Positions 25,285 through 33,685 of a stretch of 64,000 bases of DNA are shown in pieces. This DNA comes from SABI01 sp963678555. GTDB taxonomy: Bacteria > Spirochaetota > Spirochaetia > Sphaerochaetales > Sphaerochaetaceae. The notes under the pieces are model-generated. The model ran no database searches and had not been told where the DNA came from. It saw only the letters and a list, made by a program, of their open reading frames with translations. Location: positions 248,001-312,000 of the forward strand of contig CAXXJA010000001.1 of the NCBI GenBank assembly GCA_963678555.2. The letters are read 5' to 3'. Numbering within the stretch: the stretch's first letter is position 1; every line of letters starts with the position of its first letter. Position numbers and translations under genes: made by a program.

Positions 25285-27780
25285 GTGCCCTTACTTAGGC
25301 ATCCTCATATTTTTCTTGAGAATAAACAAGAAACAACGTCATATACAACGCCTCGTAGACCTCGTGGTCCAGAGGCTCCAACTGCAGATCGAGACGTCCG
25401 TAGTGCTCATCTAAAAAAACAATGGGCTGCAATTTGGGCAAAGGCTAGAGAGCAAGATCCATCTAGAGTTGCGGTTTCTCATCCCACGAGGTCTGGTGTA
25501 TATGTTGAATATGAGGGTATTCCAGGTTATGATTTGCCATCAAAACCGTTAGAAAGTCTTCCACACGGTATACGATTGCTTAATGTGTACTCGGTATCAT
25601 CCCCAGATCACCCTGAAAAAATGGTGACTAGAGCAACTGTATTTATTCCTTCCGGTAAAGAGAATATCTTCCTAAAGAAATTAGATGAATATGCCAACGA
25701 GAACACTACTAAAAAAGGAAGGCCGAGGCATGAGCCTTTAATGCGAAGTATAAGTAATATCCGGACGGCTATTCTTGAATCATTTTGGTCAGATAATGCG
25801 GATTTACTACCAGATAATACAGTCTCTGCATGGTGTGAAATCTGGCTATCAAGTACACAAAACGAAATTGTTCATCAGTTTCGAGAGATTGCATCGTCTC
25901 TTGGAATCGAACTTCAAGATCGTATTTTACATTTCCCTGAAAGAAGTGTTATGCTTGGCAAGGCAACAAGGATTCAATTATCAAACCTAATAGGCAATAG
26001 CCCTGATATTGCAGAGTTTAGAAGAGCAAAGGAAACACCAAGGTTCTTTCTTGAATTAGAAAATAAAGATCAGGCTGAATGGGTTGAAGATTTGCTATCA
26101 AGATTATCAGTCAATAAACAAGTTGAAACATCTGTCTGTGTACTAGATACTGGAGCAAATAATGGGCACCCTTTACTATCCCCTGTTCTAACTGAAGAAG
26201 ATTGTCAGTCTGTTGATCCTTCTTGGGGAGTTGCAGATAAAGATGGGCATGGAACTTTGATGTGTGGTCTTTCTGCGTATGGGGATCTGACAGAGGCCTT
26301 ACAAAGTGGAGACTCTATATTTATTAATCACAAACTTGAGTCTGTTAAAATCCTATCACATAACAAGAAAAATAATCCTGATTTGTATGGAGAATTGACA
26401 ATACAAGGAATTCTACGGGCTGAAATTCAGGATCCAGATTCTAAACGTATCTGTTGCATGGCTGTGACTGCTGACGACAATCGAGATGAAGGCAAACCCT
26501 CCTCATGGTCTGCTGCAATTGATAAAGTATCTTCAGGATATGATGATGATATTAAGCGACTGATTATAATTTCAGGAGGAAATATCTATTCTCAAGAGGA
26601 TTGGAAGAATTATCCTTTTAGCAATCTGCAAAGATCCATACAAGATCCTGGCCAGTCATGGAATGCTTTGACTGTTGGTGCTTACACTGCGAAGGCTTAT
26701 GTATCCGATCCGGAACTAAGAAATTATACTCCAGTTGCTGAGCCTGACACACTTTCTCCTTTTAGTACTACATCCAGCCTTTGGGAGACTAAATGGCCTA
26801 TTAAGCCAGAAATTGTTCTTGAGGGAGGTAATCTATTATCGGATCCTAGCGGATTTATTGGGTCTCATGAGGATTTATCTTTATTATCCACAAACTTTAA
26901 GCCACAAGTATCTCACTTTGAGATGATGCATGCAACTAGTGCTGCAACAGCGTTAGCAGGAAGAATGGCAGCTCAAATACAGGCGATGTACCCAAATGCA
27001 TGGCCTGAAACAATTAGAGGACTGATGATCCATTCTGCTTCGTGGACTGAAAAGCTGATTTGTCAATTTTGTAGTCCAGATAAAAATGGTAAGATTTCTA
27101 AAACAGAGGCAGGGAAATTATTAAGAATTTGTGGATATGGGGTTCCCAATCGAGATAAAGCGCTTTCTTGCTTATCAAATTCACTTACACTCATTTCTGA
27201 ATCAGAATTACAGCCATATATAAAAATAGGTTCTCGTTACCGTACAAAAGACATGCATGTACATCGTCTACCTTGGCCGAAAAGTGAATTGCTTTCTTTA
27301 GGTGAAACTCCCGTCAAACTCAGAATAACGCTCTCATATTTCATTGAACCTGGTCCTGGAGAGATAGGCTGGAAAGACAGGTATCGGTACGCATCCTACG
27401 GATTAAGATTTGCATTAAATCGTTTTGACGAAAATGAAGATGAATTTAAAAAGCGATTAAACGTTGAGGAAAGGGAAGAAGGTGAAGATGTTGATTCTGC
27501 GAGTGGTAGTAGTAGATGGTTGATAGGCTCGAAAAGAAGGGATACTGGTTCTATTCATTCTGATATTTGGGAAGGTACTGCAGCTGAGATTGCTTCTTGT
27601 AATCTTATTGGTGTCTTGCCTATTATTGGTTGGTGGCGGGAGCGATCTTGGCTTAATAGATGGGAAAGACAGGCAAGATATTCCTTGATTGTATCTCTTG
27701 AAACTCCTCAACAAGAAGTTGATATCTATACCCCGGTTTCCGTTCAAATTGAGAACCCAGTCATTAATATTGAGATTTGA
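25285..27780 (+). CDS. ietS: Subtilisin-like S8 protease of an IetAS-type defence pair
   Basis: An 831-residue protein starting at GTG with AGGAG ten bases upstream. The S8 catalytic triad is visible: Asp in 'VCVLDTGAN' (~286), His in 'KDGHGTLMCG' (~321) and Ser in 'MHATSAATALAGRMA' (~551). The first ~280 residues form a family-specific N-terminal region and the last ~200 a C-terminal domain. There is no signal peptide, so it acts in the cytoplasm, as expected for the defence role rather than secretion. The base composition of this pair is more AT-rich than that of the Druantia-like genes downstream, suggesting separate acquisition. An ISL3 element has landed 9 bases past the stop codon. Confidence 0.82.
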   Translation: MPLLRHPHIFLENKQETTSYTTPRRPRGPEAPTADRDVRSAHLKKQWAAIWAKAREQDPSRVAVSHPTRSGVYVEYEGIPGYDLPSKPLESLPHGIRLLNVYSVSSPDHPEKMVTRATVFIPSGKENIFLKKLDEYANENTTKKGRPRHEPLMRSISNIRTAILESFWSDNADLLPDNTVSAWCEIWLSSTQNEIVHQFREIASSLGIELQDRILHFPERSVMLGKATRIQLSNLIGNSPDIAEFRRAKETPRFFLELENKDQAEWVEDLLSRLSVNKQVETSVCVLDTGANNGHPLLSPVLTEEDCQSVDPSWGVADKDGHGTLMCGLSAYGDLTEALQSGDSIFINHKLESVKILSHNKKNNPDLYGELTIQGILRAEIQDPDSKRICCMAVTADDNRDEGKPSSWSAAIDKVSSGYDDDIKRLIIISGGNIYSQEDWKNYPFSNLQRSIQDPGQSWNALTVGAYTAKAYVSDPELRNYTPVAEPDTLSPFSTTSSLWETKWPIKPEIVLEGGNLLSDPSGFIGSHEDLSLLSTNFKPQVSHFEMMHATSAATALAGRMAAQIQAMYPNAWPETIRGLMIHSASWTEKLICQFCSPDKNGKISKTEAGKLLRICGYGVPNRDKALSCLSNSLTLISESELQPYIKIGSRYRTKDMHVHRLPWPKSELLSLGETPVKLRITLSYFIEPGPGEIGWKDRYRYASYGLRFALNRFDENEDEFKKRLNVEEREEGEDVDSASGSSRWLIGSKRRDTGSIHSDIWEGTAAEIASCNLIGVLPIIGWWRERSWLNRWERQARYSLIVSLETPQQEVDIYTPVSVQIENPVINIEI

Positions 27781-27796
27781 TTTTTTTAAAAAATTT

Positions 27797-29439
27797 GGAT
27801 CTAAGTTTTTTACCGTGTAATCCATCATCTACCCGGCATCCTTGAGAGTGGGCTTCGGCAGCTGGAACACGGTCTGTTTAAGCCGTTTCCTGTTGTAAGG
27901 CCTCGCTCTTGAATAGCTTCTTTTCTTCCTGTTCGAGTTCAAGAGATTCTGTCTTTTTTCCCTGTGAGTCTGTTCCCAAATGAGCAGAGCAAAGTAATCG
28001 AAATCCTGGTAGCCGAAGGCACTCCTTCGCATGCCCTTGATGAAGCCGTTCACACCTTCAATCTTTCCTGAACTGATTGGATGGAGGGCTCTTGAAACGA
28101 TGCCCTCCATCCTGTTGGTAATCGTCCTGGTGAACCTCGTCAACTGACTGATGCCGACGGAGGAATAGAGCTTCACCCATGTGGTGAGCTTTTCCCTCAT
28201 ATGCTCAGGATGTGGGGTGGAGAGTATCTCAATCAGTTCCTCACGAGCCTTCACGGCATTCTGAAGATTCGCATTCGTCTTAAGAATGGCGTCGCGTGAA
28301 TCGGCATTATCCGTTCTCCGGTGTCCAACTCGCTCAGCATTCCGACCGTCTGCTCGTGCGGAACTTTTCGCCTCTGCATTAAGTTGTGCATTGAGCTTAT
28401 CCTTGGCTTTGAGTGTCCGGGTGTTCGCAAGGAGGAGAAAACGTGAACCGAAGAGAAGTTTTCTCTCTTCAAGCACCAGTGCAGCCTCCTCCAATCTGCC
28501 CTTGTTCTGCAGTTTCTCAGCCAGCTTTTTCAGTCTATTTCCTTCCGTCCTTCTGGCGGCATCAATGACCTGATTATTGAACCATTGCACGATATGAAAG
28601 GTGTCGTAGACTATCTTGATGTGGGAAAATGACTCCTTAACAGCGGCGCTGTAGTTGGTGTTCATATCCATCGAGATCGCCTTCACATGGTTCATGAAAT
28701 CCTCTCCCACCCATGTGAAGAAATGTTCCAGCTGTTGCTTCTTCTTGCCTTTCTCAAGATACAGGAGTTCTCCACTCTGGGCATCTATGACAATGGTACA
28801 GTAGCGATGTCCATGTTCGACGAGAAATTCGTCTACGCAGAGATACGGGCTGTAATGACTGGGTCTCATATTACCTGCAAGGCTGAATAAGCGAGTCTTA
28901 TTCACCTCTTTGACGATGGCAGGCGTAGTATGGCAGATAAAAGCACATCTTCTGATCGTCATCCCGTAACCTGTCATGAAATAGGCGATGTTGTCACGGA
29001 AGTGATTTGTGTAACCGGTATTCCCGTTTCGAAAGGGAATGACGTCCGTTCTGCGTCTCCGTCCATACTTGTTCACATAACTCTCGTAATGAACTTCAAA
29101 GCATATCAGGGTAATTCCAGAGCTGCAGTGTTTCAGCACAGTAACCTCGTTGCTGTGCTTGTACCATTGACCTTCTGGTAATTCGCTCTTCCAGTCTTTG
29201 TTTGGATCCTTTGTTACAGCGTAGGTGATCTTCCCGTAGGATATTCCATTTCTTTCATCAAAGCAGATTTCGTGCCTCGGATGGCTCCAGTCAACCATCC
29301 ACCCGGTGGACTCCTCCAGCAAATACGTGTTATCTTCCTGCATGAGAGCGGTTCTCCTTGATCTGTTGTTTTGCGATTACAAATCATAGGCGTTTCCGCT
29401 CTCTTTTTCTACTTTTTACACGCTGAAAATTTCAGACCC
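27797..29439 (-). mobile_element. ISL3-family insertion sequence with perfect 8-bp target duplication
   Basis: The left end (27797) GGATCTAAGTTTTTTACCGT and the right end (29439, reverse complement) GGGTCTGAAATTTTCAGCGT are imperfect inverted repeats continuing GTAA. AAAAATTT occurs directly outside both ends (27789-27796 and 29440-29447), the 8-bp duplication expected of ISL3. It separates ietS from the DUF499 operon without breaking a visible gene. Confidence 0.88.
27829..29343 (-). CDS. ISL3-family transposase
   Basis: A 504-residue transposase with the DDE_Tnp_ISL3 pattern: 'VIDAQSGELLYLEKGKKKQQLEHFF', 'AISMDMNTNYSAAVKESFSHIKIVYDTFHIVQWFNNQVIDAARR' with the second catalytic Asp, and a C-terminal 'SSGKIEGVNGFIKGMRRSAFGYQDFDYFALLIWEQTHR' carrying the Glu. 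The N-terminus contains the usual variable zinc-finger and helix-turn-helix region, though its cysteines are partly degenerate. A long arginine/lysine-rich tail ends the protein. It fills the element, whose ends and target duplication are intact, so it may be active. Confidence 0.88.
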   Translation of the reverse strand: MQEDNTYLLEESTGWMVDWSHPRHEICFDERNGISYGKITYAVTKDPNKDWKSELPEGQWYKHSNEVTVLKHCSSGITLICFEVHYESYVNKYGRRRRTDVIPFRNGNTGYTNHFRDNIAYFMTGYGMTIRRCAFICHTTPAIVKEVNKTRLFSLAGNMRPSHYSPYLCVDEFLVEHGHRYCTIVIDAQSGELLYLEKGKKKQQLEHFFTWVGEDFMNHVKAISMDMNTNYSAAVKESFSHIKIVYDTFHIVQWFNNQVIDAARRTEGNRLKKLAEKLQNKGRLEEAALVLEERKLLFGSRFLLLANTRTLKAKDKLNAQLNAEAKSSARADGRNAERVGHRRTDNADSRDAILKTNANLQNAVKAREELIEILSTPHPEHMREKLTTWVKLYSSVGISQLTRFTRTITNRMEGIVSRALHPISSGKIEGVNGFIKGMRRSAFGYQDFDYFALLIWEQTHREKRQNLLNSNRKKRSYSRARPYNRKRLKQTVFQLPKPTLKDAG

Positions 29440-29540
29440 AAAAATTTTAAGAAACTAGAAAGGCTGATCCAGAATCAACTTTTTCGACAACCTTTACGAT
29501 TGATTCAAATATTCCTTAACCTAGAGGAACCCACTTATAC

Positions 29541-30278
29541 TTACTGAACCTCGTAGCCCAAATATTTTAGATACGCAATCTCTATCTTTTTTGCTAGAAC
29601 GGCGATAGTGTGTAAGCTCTTTTCTATAAAAGCAATGGACAATTGTCCCTTCGGAGACTGATTTTCAATTAATTCTTTGATTGATTTTTGAATCTGTTCA
29701 GGAAGGTCTCTGCTCATCTGATGAATAAATTTATTTCTTACTTCCCTTATTGTGTTGAGTGCTCTATTTGTTTTCTTATCTATTGATAGGTCGAAGCCCA
29801 TCCCTTTTACAAGCCAATTCAAATATTTATTAATATAAGGCATCTCTTTTTTCGGCAATTCGGGAATGACCTCAACCTCTCTCCGTATCTCTTCTGAGAT
29901 ACTAATTAAAAGATCTTCTATAAGGGCCAATGCAAACGAAAGAACGGAAAGATTAATATATTCTGAGAAATACTCTGAATCTGTAGCCGTTAAATCATAT
30001 TTCTGATCTTCTATCTCTGCTGAATCTGATTTTGATGTTTCGTTGATATTATCTAAGTGTAATTGGATATTTTTCTTTACAAGAAGCCAATAACGTTCAA
30101 GGCTTGAGAATCGAGAGGCAAAATTATAACAGCTCTCTGTAAAATAGGTTTCAGGAGTATAATAGGTTACCTCTTCCAGTGATTCTGAAAAATATTCATT
30201 GGTATTATAAAATTCAAACATACCTGGAAATAATTCATCTTCAAGATCAACCATTTCTGTATCAGAGTTATTACTCAT
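29541..30278 (-). CDS. Acidic protein with a HEPN-like RNase motif
   Basis: A 245-residue, mostly helical acidic protein at the end of the minus-strand DUF499 operon, 26 bases after the DUF499 gene. The C-terminal part contains 'NTIREVRNKFIHQMSRDLPEQI', in which R-N-K-F-I-H fits the R-x4-6-H signature of HEPN-fold RNases, set in the predicted helix pair that such domains use. The N-terminal third is a Tyr/Glu-rich acidic stretch. If it is a HEPN RNase, it would be the effector or an inhibitor-controlled toxin of the operon. The match is short, and the protein could be an unrelated helical factor. Confidence 0.55.
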   Translation of the reverse strand: MSNNSDTEMVDLEDELFPGMFEFYNTNEYFSESLEEVTYYTPETYFTESCYNFASRFSSLERYWLLVKKNIQLHLDNINETSKSDSAEIEDQKYDLTATDSEYFSEYINLSVLSFALALIEDLLISISEEIRREVEVIPELPKKEMPYINKYLNWLVKGMGFDLSIDKKTNRALNTIREVRNKFIHQMSRDLPEQIQKSIKELIENQSPKGQLSIAFIEKSLHTIAVLAKKIEIAYLKYLGYEVQ

Positions 30279-30304
30279 TTCTTCCTCCTCAAATGCATCA
30301 TTAT

Positions 30305-33300
30305 TTAAGAATCAAATCCCGAATCCTCAACTTTTAGAGTCCTGCAGTTCTCTGTAACTGTTCTGATAATGTCACTAGGAACATCTTCCTTAAATTCAAT
30401 TTGAACATCCAACCTAATATCAACATTGTTTCCATTGAAACCAAGAAGGTGATTAAGAACCTCATCATTCAATTTCCCAATGTCTCTGATATACCGTGTG
30501 GTATCCAGTTTAGTTGAAAGGTAGAAATGTTTGGGTCCTTTTATTTTGGGTGGTTCTGGATCAGAAGGAGGATCGGTCGGAGGTAAGGGTGGTTGGATTC
30601 CACCGCCAGATCCGTCTCCTGGTTTACCTGAAAAATCAGTGTCGGGACCATTGCCCTGCTGTTTCTGTTTCTCAAGGAGCGCTTTCTGTACTTCAGGTAC
30701 CGTCAGAAGATAGTCGGATGGATTGATTTGATGGGTGTTTGTTTTAAATCTCAATCCAAGATATGTTCCATCTTCCGCGATGCCTTCAGCGATTCCGAAA
30801 TACTCATCAGAGCTCAGTCCCCCAAGGATTGCGTTTTCTAATACTTTATAGTCTTTTAATCTTGGAAGGTAGCAATAGGTGCAGAGGGTATTCCAGAGAT
30901 CCTTGACTTTCACATATGGATTTTCTTTCCAGAACCATTTCTTAAGTTCCATCGTCAACAATACAGGAGCCCAGATAGTTATCATAGCCTCTTCCTGTAT
31001 TATCTTCCTAGCAGCACGGACTGAGCAACTCTCCTGCGGTCCACTGATTCGTTGTGAGTCCCACTCGATGACTCGTAAATTGTTCTCTACATCAACGTAA
31101 GGAACAAACAACCAAGAGTAAGATTCATTTATTCTGATATCAATGGTACTGTCATGGCGTTTGATATTTTGTTCCGTTTCCTTTACCTGCGAAGCATCGA
31201 GATTTAATTCATCACTATCGGTCTTAATCGATACCCATGCAAGATATCGTTTTATTTCGGAGAAAAGCATTTCATTAATCGAGGAATCTGCTCCAACAAA
31301 TGCGAGCGTATTCTTGTACATACGAGGTGATGTTCCTCTTGTATCAAGAATCTGTTTAGCCATTTTCAGCGCAGGACTCTCGGGATCTTTCTGAGAGTGG
31401 GCAGCACTGGGTGGAAGAATTACTAAGCGTACAGATTGTTCATCTAGGATATCAAGTGACGAGCTCGGGCAACAATGGATTCCAGAAAAGGGATCGGTCT
31501 TACGAATGCTTCTCAGTCTTCGTTCTACTTCATGTAATACCTCTTCGTTTGATAATTGGCTCGCTCGGTCTTCCATAGTTTTTCTAAGGGTCGGATGAGT
31601 ATCGTACCAGTACCGAGTTTGTTCAGTATTGCTGTATAAGTAGGTCAATGTTGTCCGTAATATTGAAAGAGCATCATTGAATACAGATATCTGTTCTCCT
31701 GGTTGAATAACCCCGAGACGAATTCTTGATTGCTCAATACCGCGTACATTCATCTGTTTAACTGAGGGAGCACTTCCGAGCATAATAGCTCGAGCTACCC
31801 TTCTTGATGCTATACAATTACCGAATCTCATATGCTCTCTGTCTTTCTGATAGGGGACAGATTTTGGTCCATCAACATCTCTTTCTATGACAGCATTCCA
31901 GCTCTCAGAGAGATGTCGCGAGAGTTCGTCTCTGATTACCGGATAATCCAAAGAGAACGAAGCTGGCATGATCATGAGACTTGCATCATGTTTCATCCAA
32001 AGGTCATATACTACGGCGGCCATCAGTCGTAACACACCTCGGGTCCTTTGGAATCTTTCAAGTGTTGCCCAGTCTTCATATAACCGATCAAAAACTTCTG
32101 GGTGAATCGGATAACAACTTACCAATCGTTCCCTGTAATCAAGTTCTTTTGTTTCAATAGGGAAGTCCGAATTGTTTTGAATGTACATGGTACTGAATGC
32201 ATTACAAACTTCATCTCTCGCTGATGGACTGCTGCAATCGAGGAATAATCTTCTCCGCACTACCTCAAAACCTTCATTTGCAGTAACAGGTTTCCAAATC
32301 GCTTCTTTCCTGCCGAATGTGTGTTCTAATGTTTCTAGAACTTTTTGTCCTGCTTCGCCTCCGACTTCAATTTCTGACTCAGGAAGGGATGCAACTACGA
32401 GACTGTTTTTGCTTGTGCTCGCAGCTTCTGTAAGCTCTTGGATAAATGTTATAAGATTGTCGTAACTCCCTGCGGGTAATCCTGACACTCCGTAGAGCTT
32501 CTTTGCGTATGCTACAAGCTCGTCGATGAGGACCATGCATGGACCACATTTATCAAACATCGCGCGTAGGGAGTTTGATCCAGGTGATACTCCCTTGTTA
32601 TCAGCCTTTTTAACATAATCATATAACTCCCAGTTTCCCGAGGATTCTGCAAGTTGTGCGGCTATCTCTCCCCATAAAGTGTTGATTGTGATTCCTGGCA
32701 TATTGACAGGCCGACGGGACCGGGAAGGATCAAGTGCTGTTCCAACAATAACCGCCACATGAACTCGAGGAATTGAAGTAACTCCTGCTTCCGTTAAAAC
32801 TGGAGTTGCGGAAGGGATTTTCTCTAGCGGAGTCCTACCTCGCAGCAAGTGGTACAACGCAAGCATGCTATGAGTTTTACCACCGCCGAATGCTGTTTTT
32901 AACTGAATCACGGGTTCCCCATCTTTGCCTGTTATTCTTTTTATAGCCTCTACGAGAAGTCCTTTCATCCCGACCGTTATGTATGTACGAGCAAAAAATT
33001 CGACTGGATCTCTATACTCGATTGAGCCTTCTCCTCTGGCGACTTGTGCAAGATCTGCTGCGAATTCAGCATTCTTATACTGGCCAGTGGCTACATCTGG
33101 ATGAGGATGAATTACATCACGCCACGGATGCAGTCCCTTAGTTGGTACTGTTTTTATAATCCCTGCATGCTGCGATGTTTTTGGTTTCTCAATACTAGGA
33201 GTGTTTGTAACATTTAAGGATCCTGATCCAGTTCCGTACCGAACAGTTCTAATCAATTCACGGATAGATTCGGTCTCTACTTCATCAATCTGATCGATCA

Positions 33301-33676
33301 ATCTCGACATGGTATCCAAGGCACGCCATGTATAGTCTTCTTCAAAATCTTCCTGCCCTGCATGTGCCCATTTATGACGAACACCTATCAGTTCTTTGAT
33401 CCAGCTTCGATGATCGTTTGCCAGTTTTTTTCGAAAAATATCGTTCCACTGCCAGTCTATGAGTTGGAGGCATCGGAGAATATCGAGCGAATTAATCAAT
33501 TCCTCATCACTACCTGTGGAAGGTAACCCTCTTCTTTGGTCGGAGCTCATGCGATCAAGAACTCCAGTTTGCCACCATTGATCTCCATAAATAGATTTTA
33601 ATTCCCTTCCTACATAGGGTGCTAGTGCTTTCAAAGCGTGTCTGAATCCAGTATTCACCATCTCATGATTCTTCAT
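30305..33676 (-). CDS. DUF499-family ATPase with N-terminal Swt1-type HEPN-like segment
   Basis: A 1123-residue protein. Near residue ~102 it has 'ELIGVRHKWAHAGQEDFEEDYTWRALDTMSRLID', the R-H-x-W-A-H pattern of Swt1-type HEPN domains. The ATPase part follows, with 'AFGGGKTHSMLALYHLL' as Walker A near 262 and 'CMVLIDELVAYAKKL' as Walker B near 380, both characteristic of DUF499. A proline/glycine-rich linker ('GSGGGIQPPLPPTDPPSDPEPPK') leads to a short C-terminal beta domain. DUF499 proteins usually neighbour DUF1156 methyltransferases and SNF2 helicases, exactly as here, and are regarded as defence ATPases. The gene lies nine bases after the methyltransferase gene in the same transcript. Confidence 0.82.
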   Translation of the reverse strand: MKNHEMVNTGFRHALKALAPYVGRELKSIYGDQWWQTGVLDRMSSDQRRGLPSTGSDEELINSLDILRCLQLIDWQWNDIFRKKLANDHRSWIKELIGVRHKWAHAGQEDFEEDYTWRALDTMSRLIDQIDEVETESIRELIRTVRYGTGSGSLNVTNTPSIEKPKTSQHAGIIKTVPTKGLHPWRDVIHPHPDVATGQYKNAEFAADLAQVARGEGSIEYRDPVEFFARTYITVGMKGLLVEAIKRITGKDGEPVIQLKTAFGGGKTHSMLALYHLLRGRTPLEKIPSATPVLTEAGVTSIPRVHVAVIVGTALDPSRSRRPVNMPGITINTLWGEIAAQLAESSGNWELYDYVKKADNKGVSPGSNSLRAMFDKCGPCMVLIDELVAYAKKLYGVSGLPAGSYDNLITFIQELTEAASTSKNSLVVASLPESEIEVGGEAGQKVLETLEHTFGRKEAIWKPVTANEGFEVVRRRLFLDCSSPSARDEVCNAFSTMYIQNNSDFPIETKELDYRERLVSCYPIHPEVFDRLYEDWATLERFQRTRGVLRLMAAVVYDLWMKHDASLMIMPASFSLDYPVIRDELSRHLSESWNAVIERDVDGPKSVPYQKDREHMRFGNCIASRRVARAIMLGSAPSVKQMNVRGIEQSRIRLGVIQPGEQISVFNDALSILRTTLTYLYSNTEQTRYWYDTHPTLRKTMEDRASQLSNEEVLHEVERRLRSIRKTDPFSGIHCCPSSSLDILDEQSVRLVILPPSAAHSQKDPESPALKMAKQILDTRGTSPRMYKNTLAFVGADSSINEMLFSEIKRYLAWVSIKTDSDELNLDASQVKETEQNIKRHDSTIDIRINESYSWLFVPYVDVENNLRVIEWDSQRISGPQESCSVRAARKIIQEEAMITIWAPVLLTMELKKWFWKENPYVKVKDLWNTLCTYCYLPRLKDYKVLENAILGGLSSDEYFGIAEGIAEDGTYLGLRFKTNTHQINPSDYLLTVPEVQKALLEKQKQQGNGPDTDFSGKPGDGSGGGIQPPLPPTDPPSDPEPPKIKGPKHFYLSTKLDTTRYIRDIGKLNDEVLNHLLGFNGNNVDIRLDVQIEFKEDVPSDIIRTVTENCRTLKVEDSGFDS

Positions 33677-33685
33677 ATTTAACCC

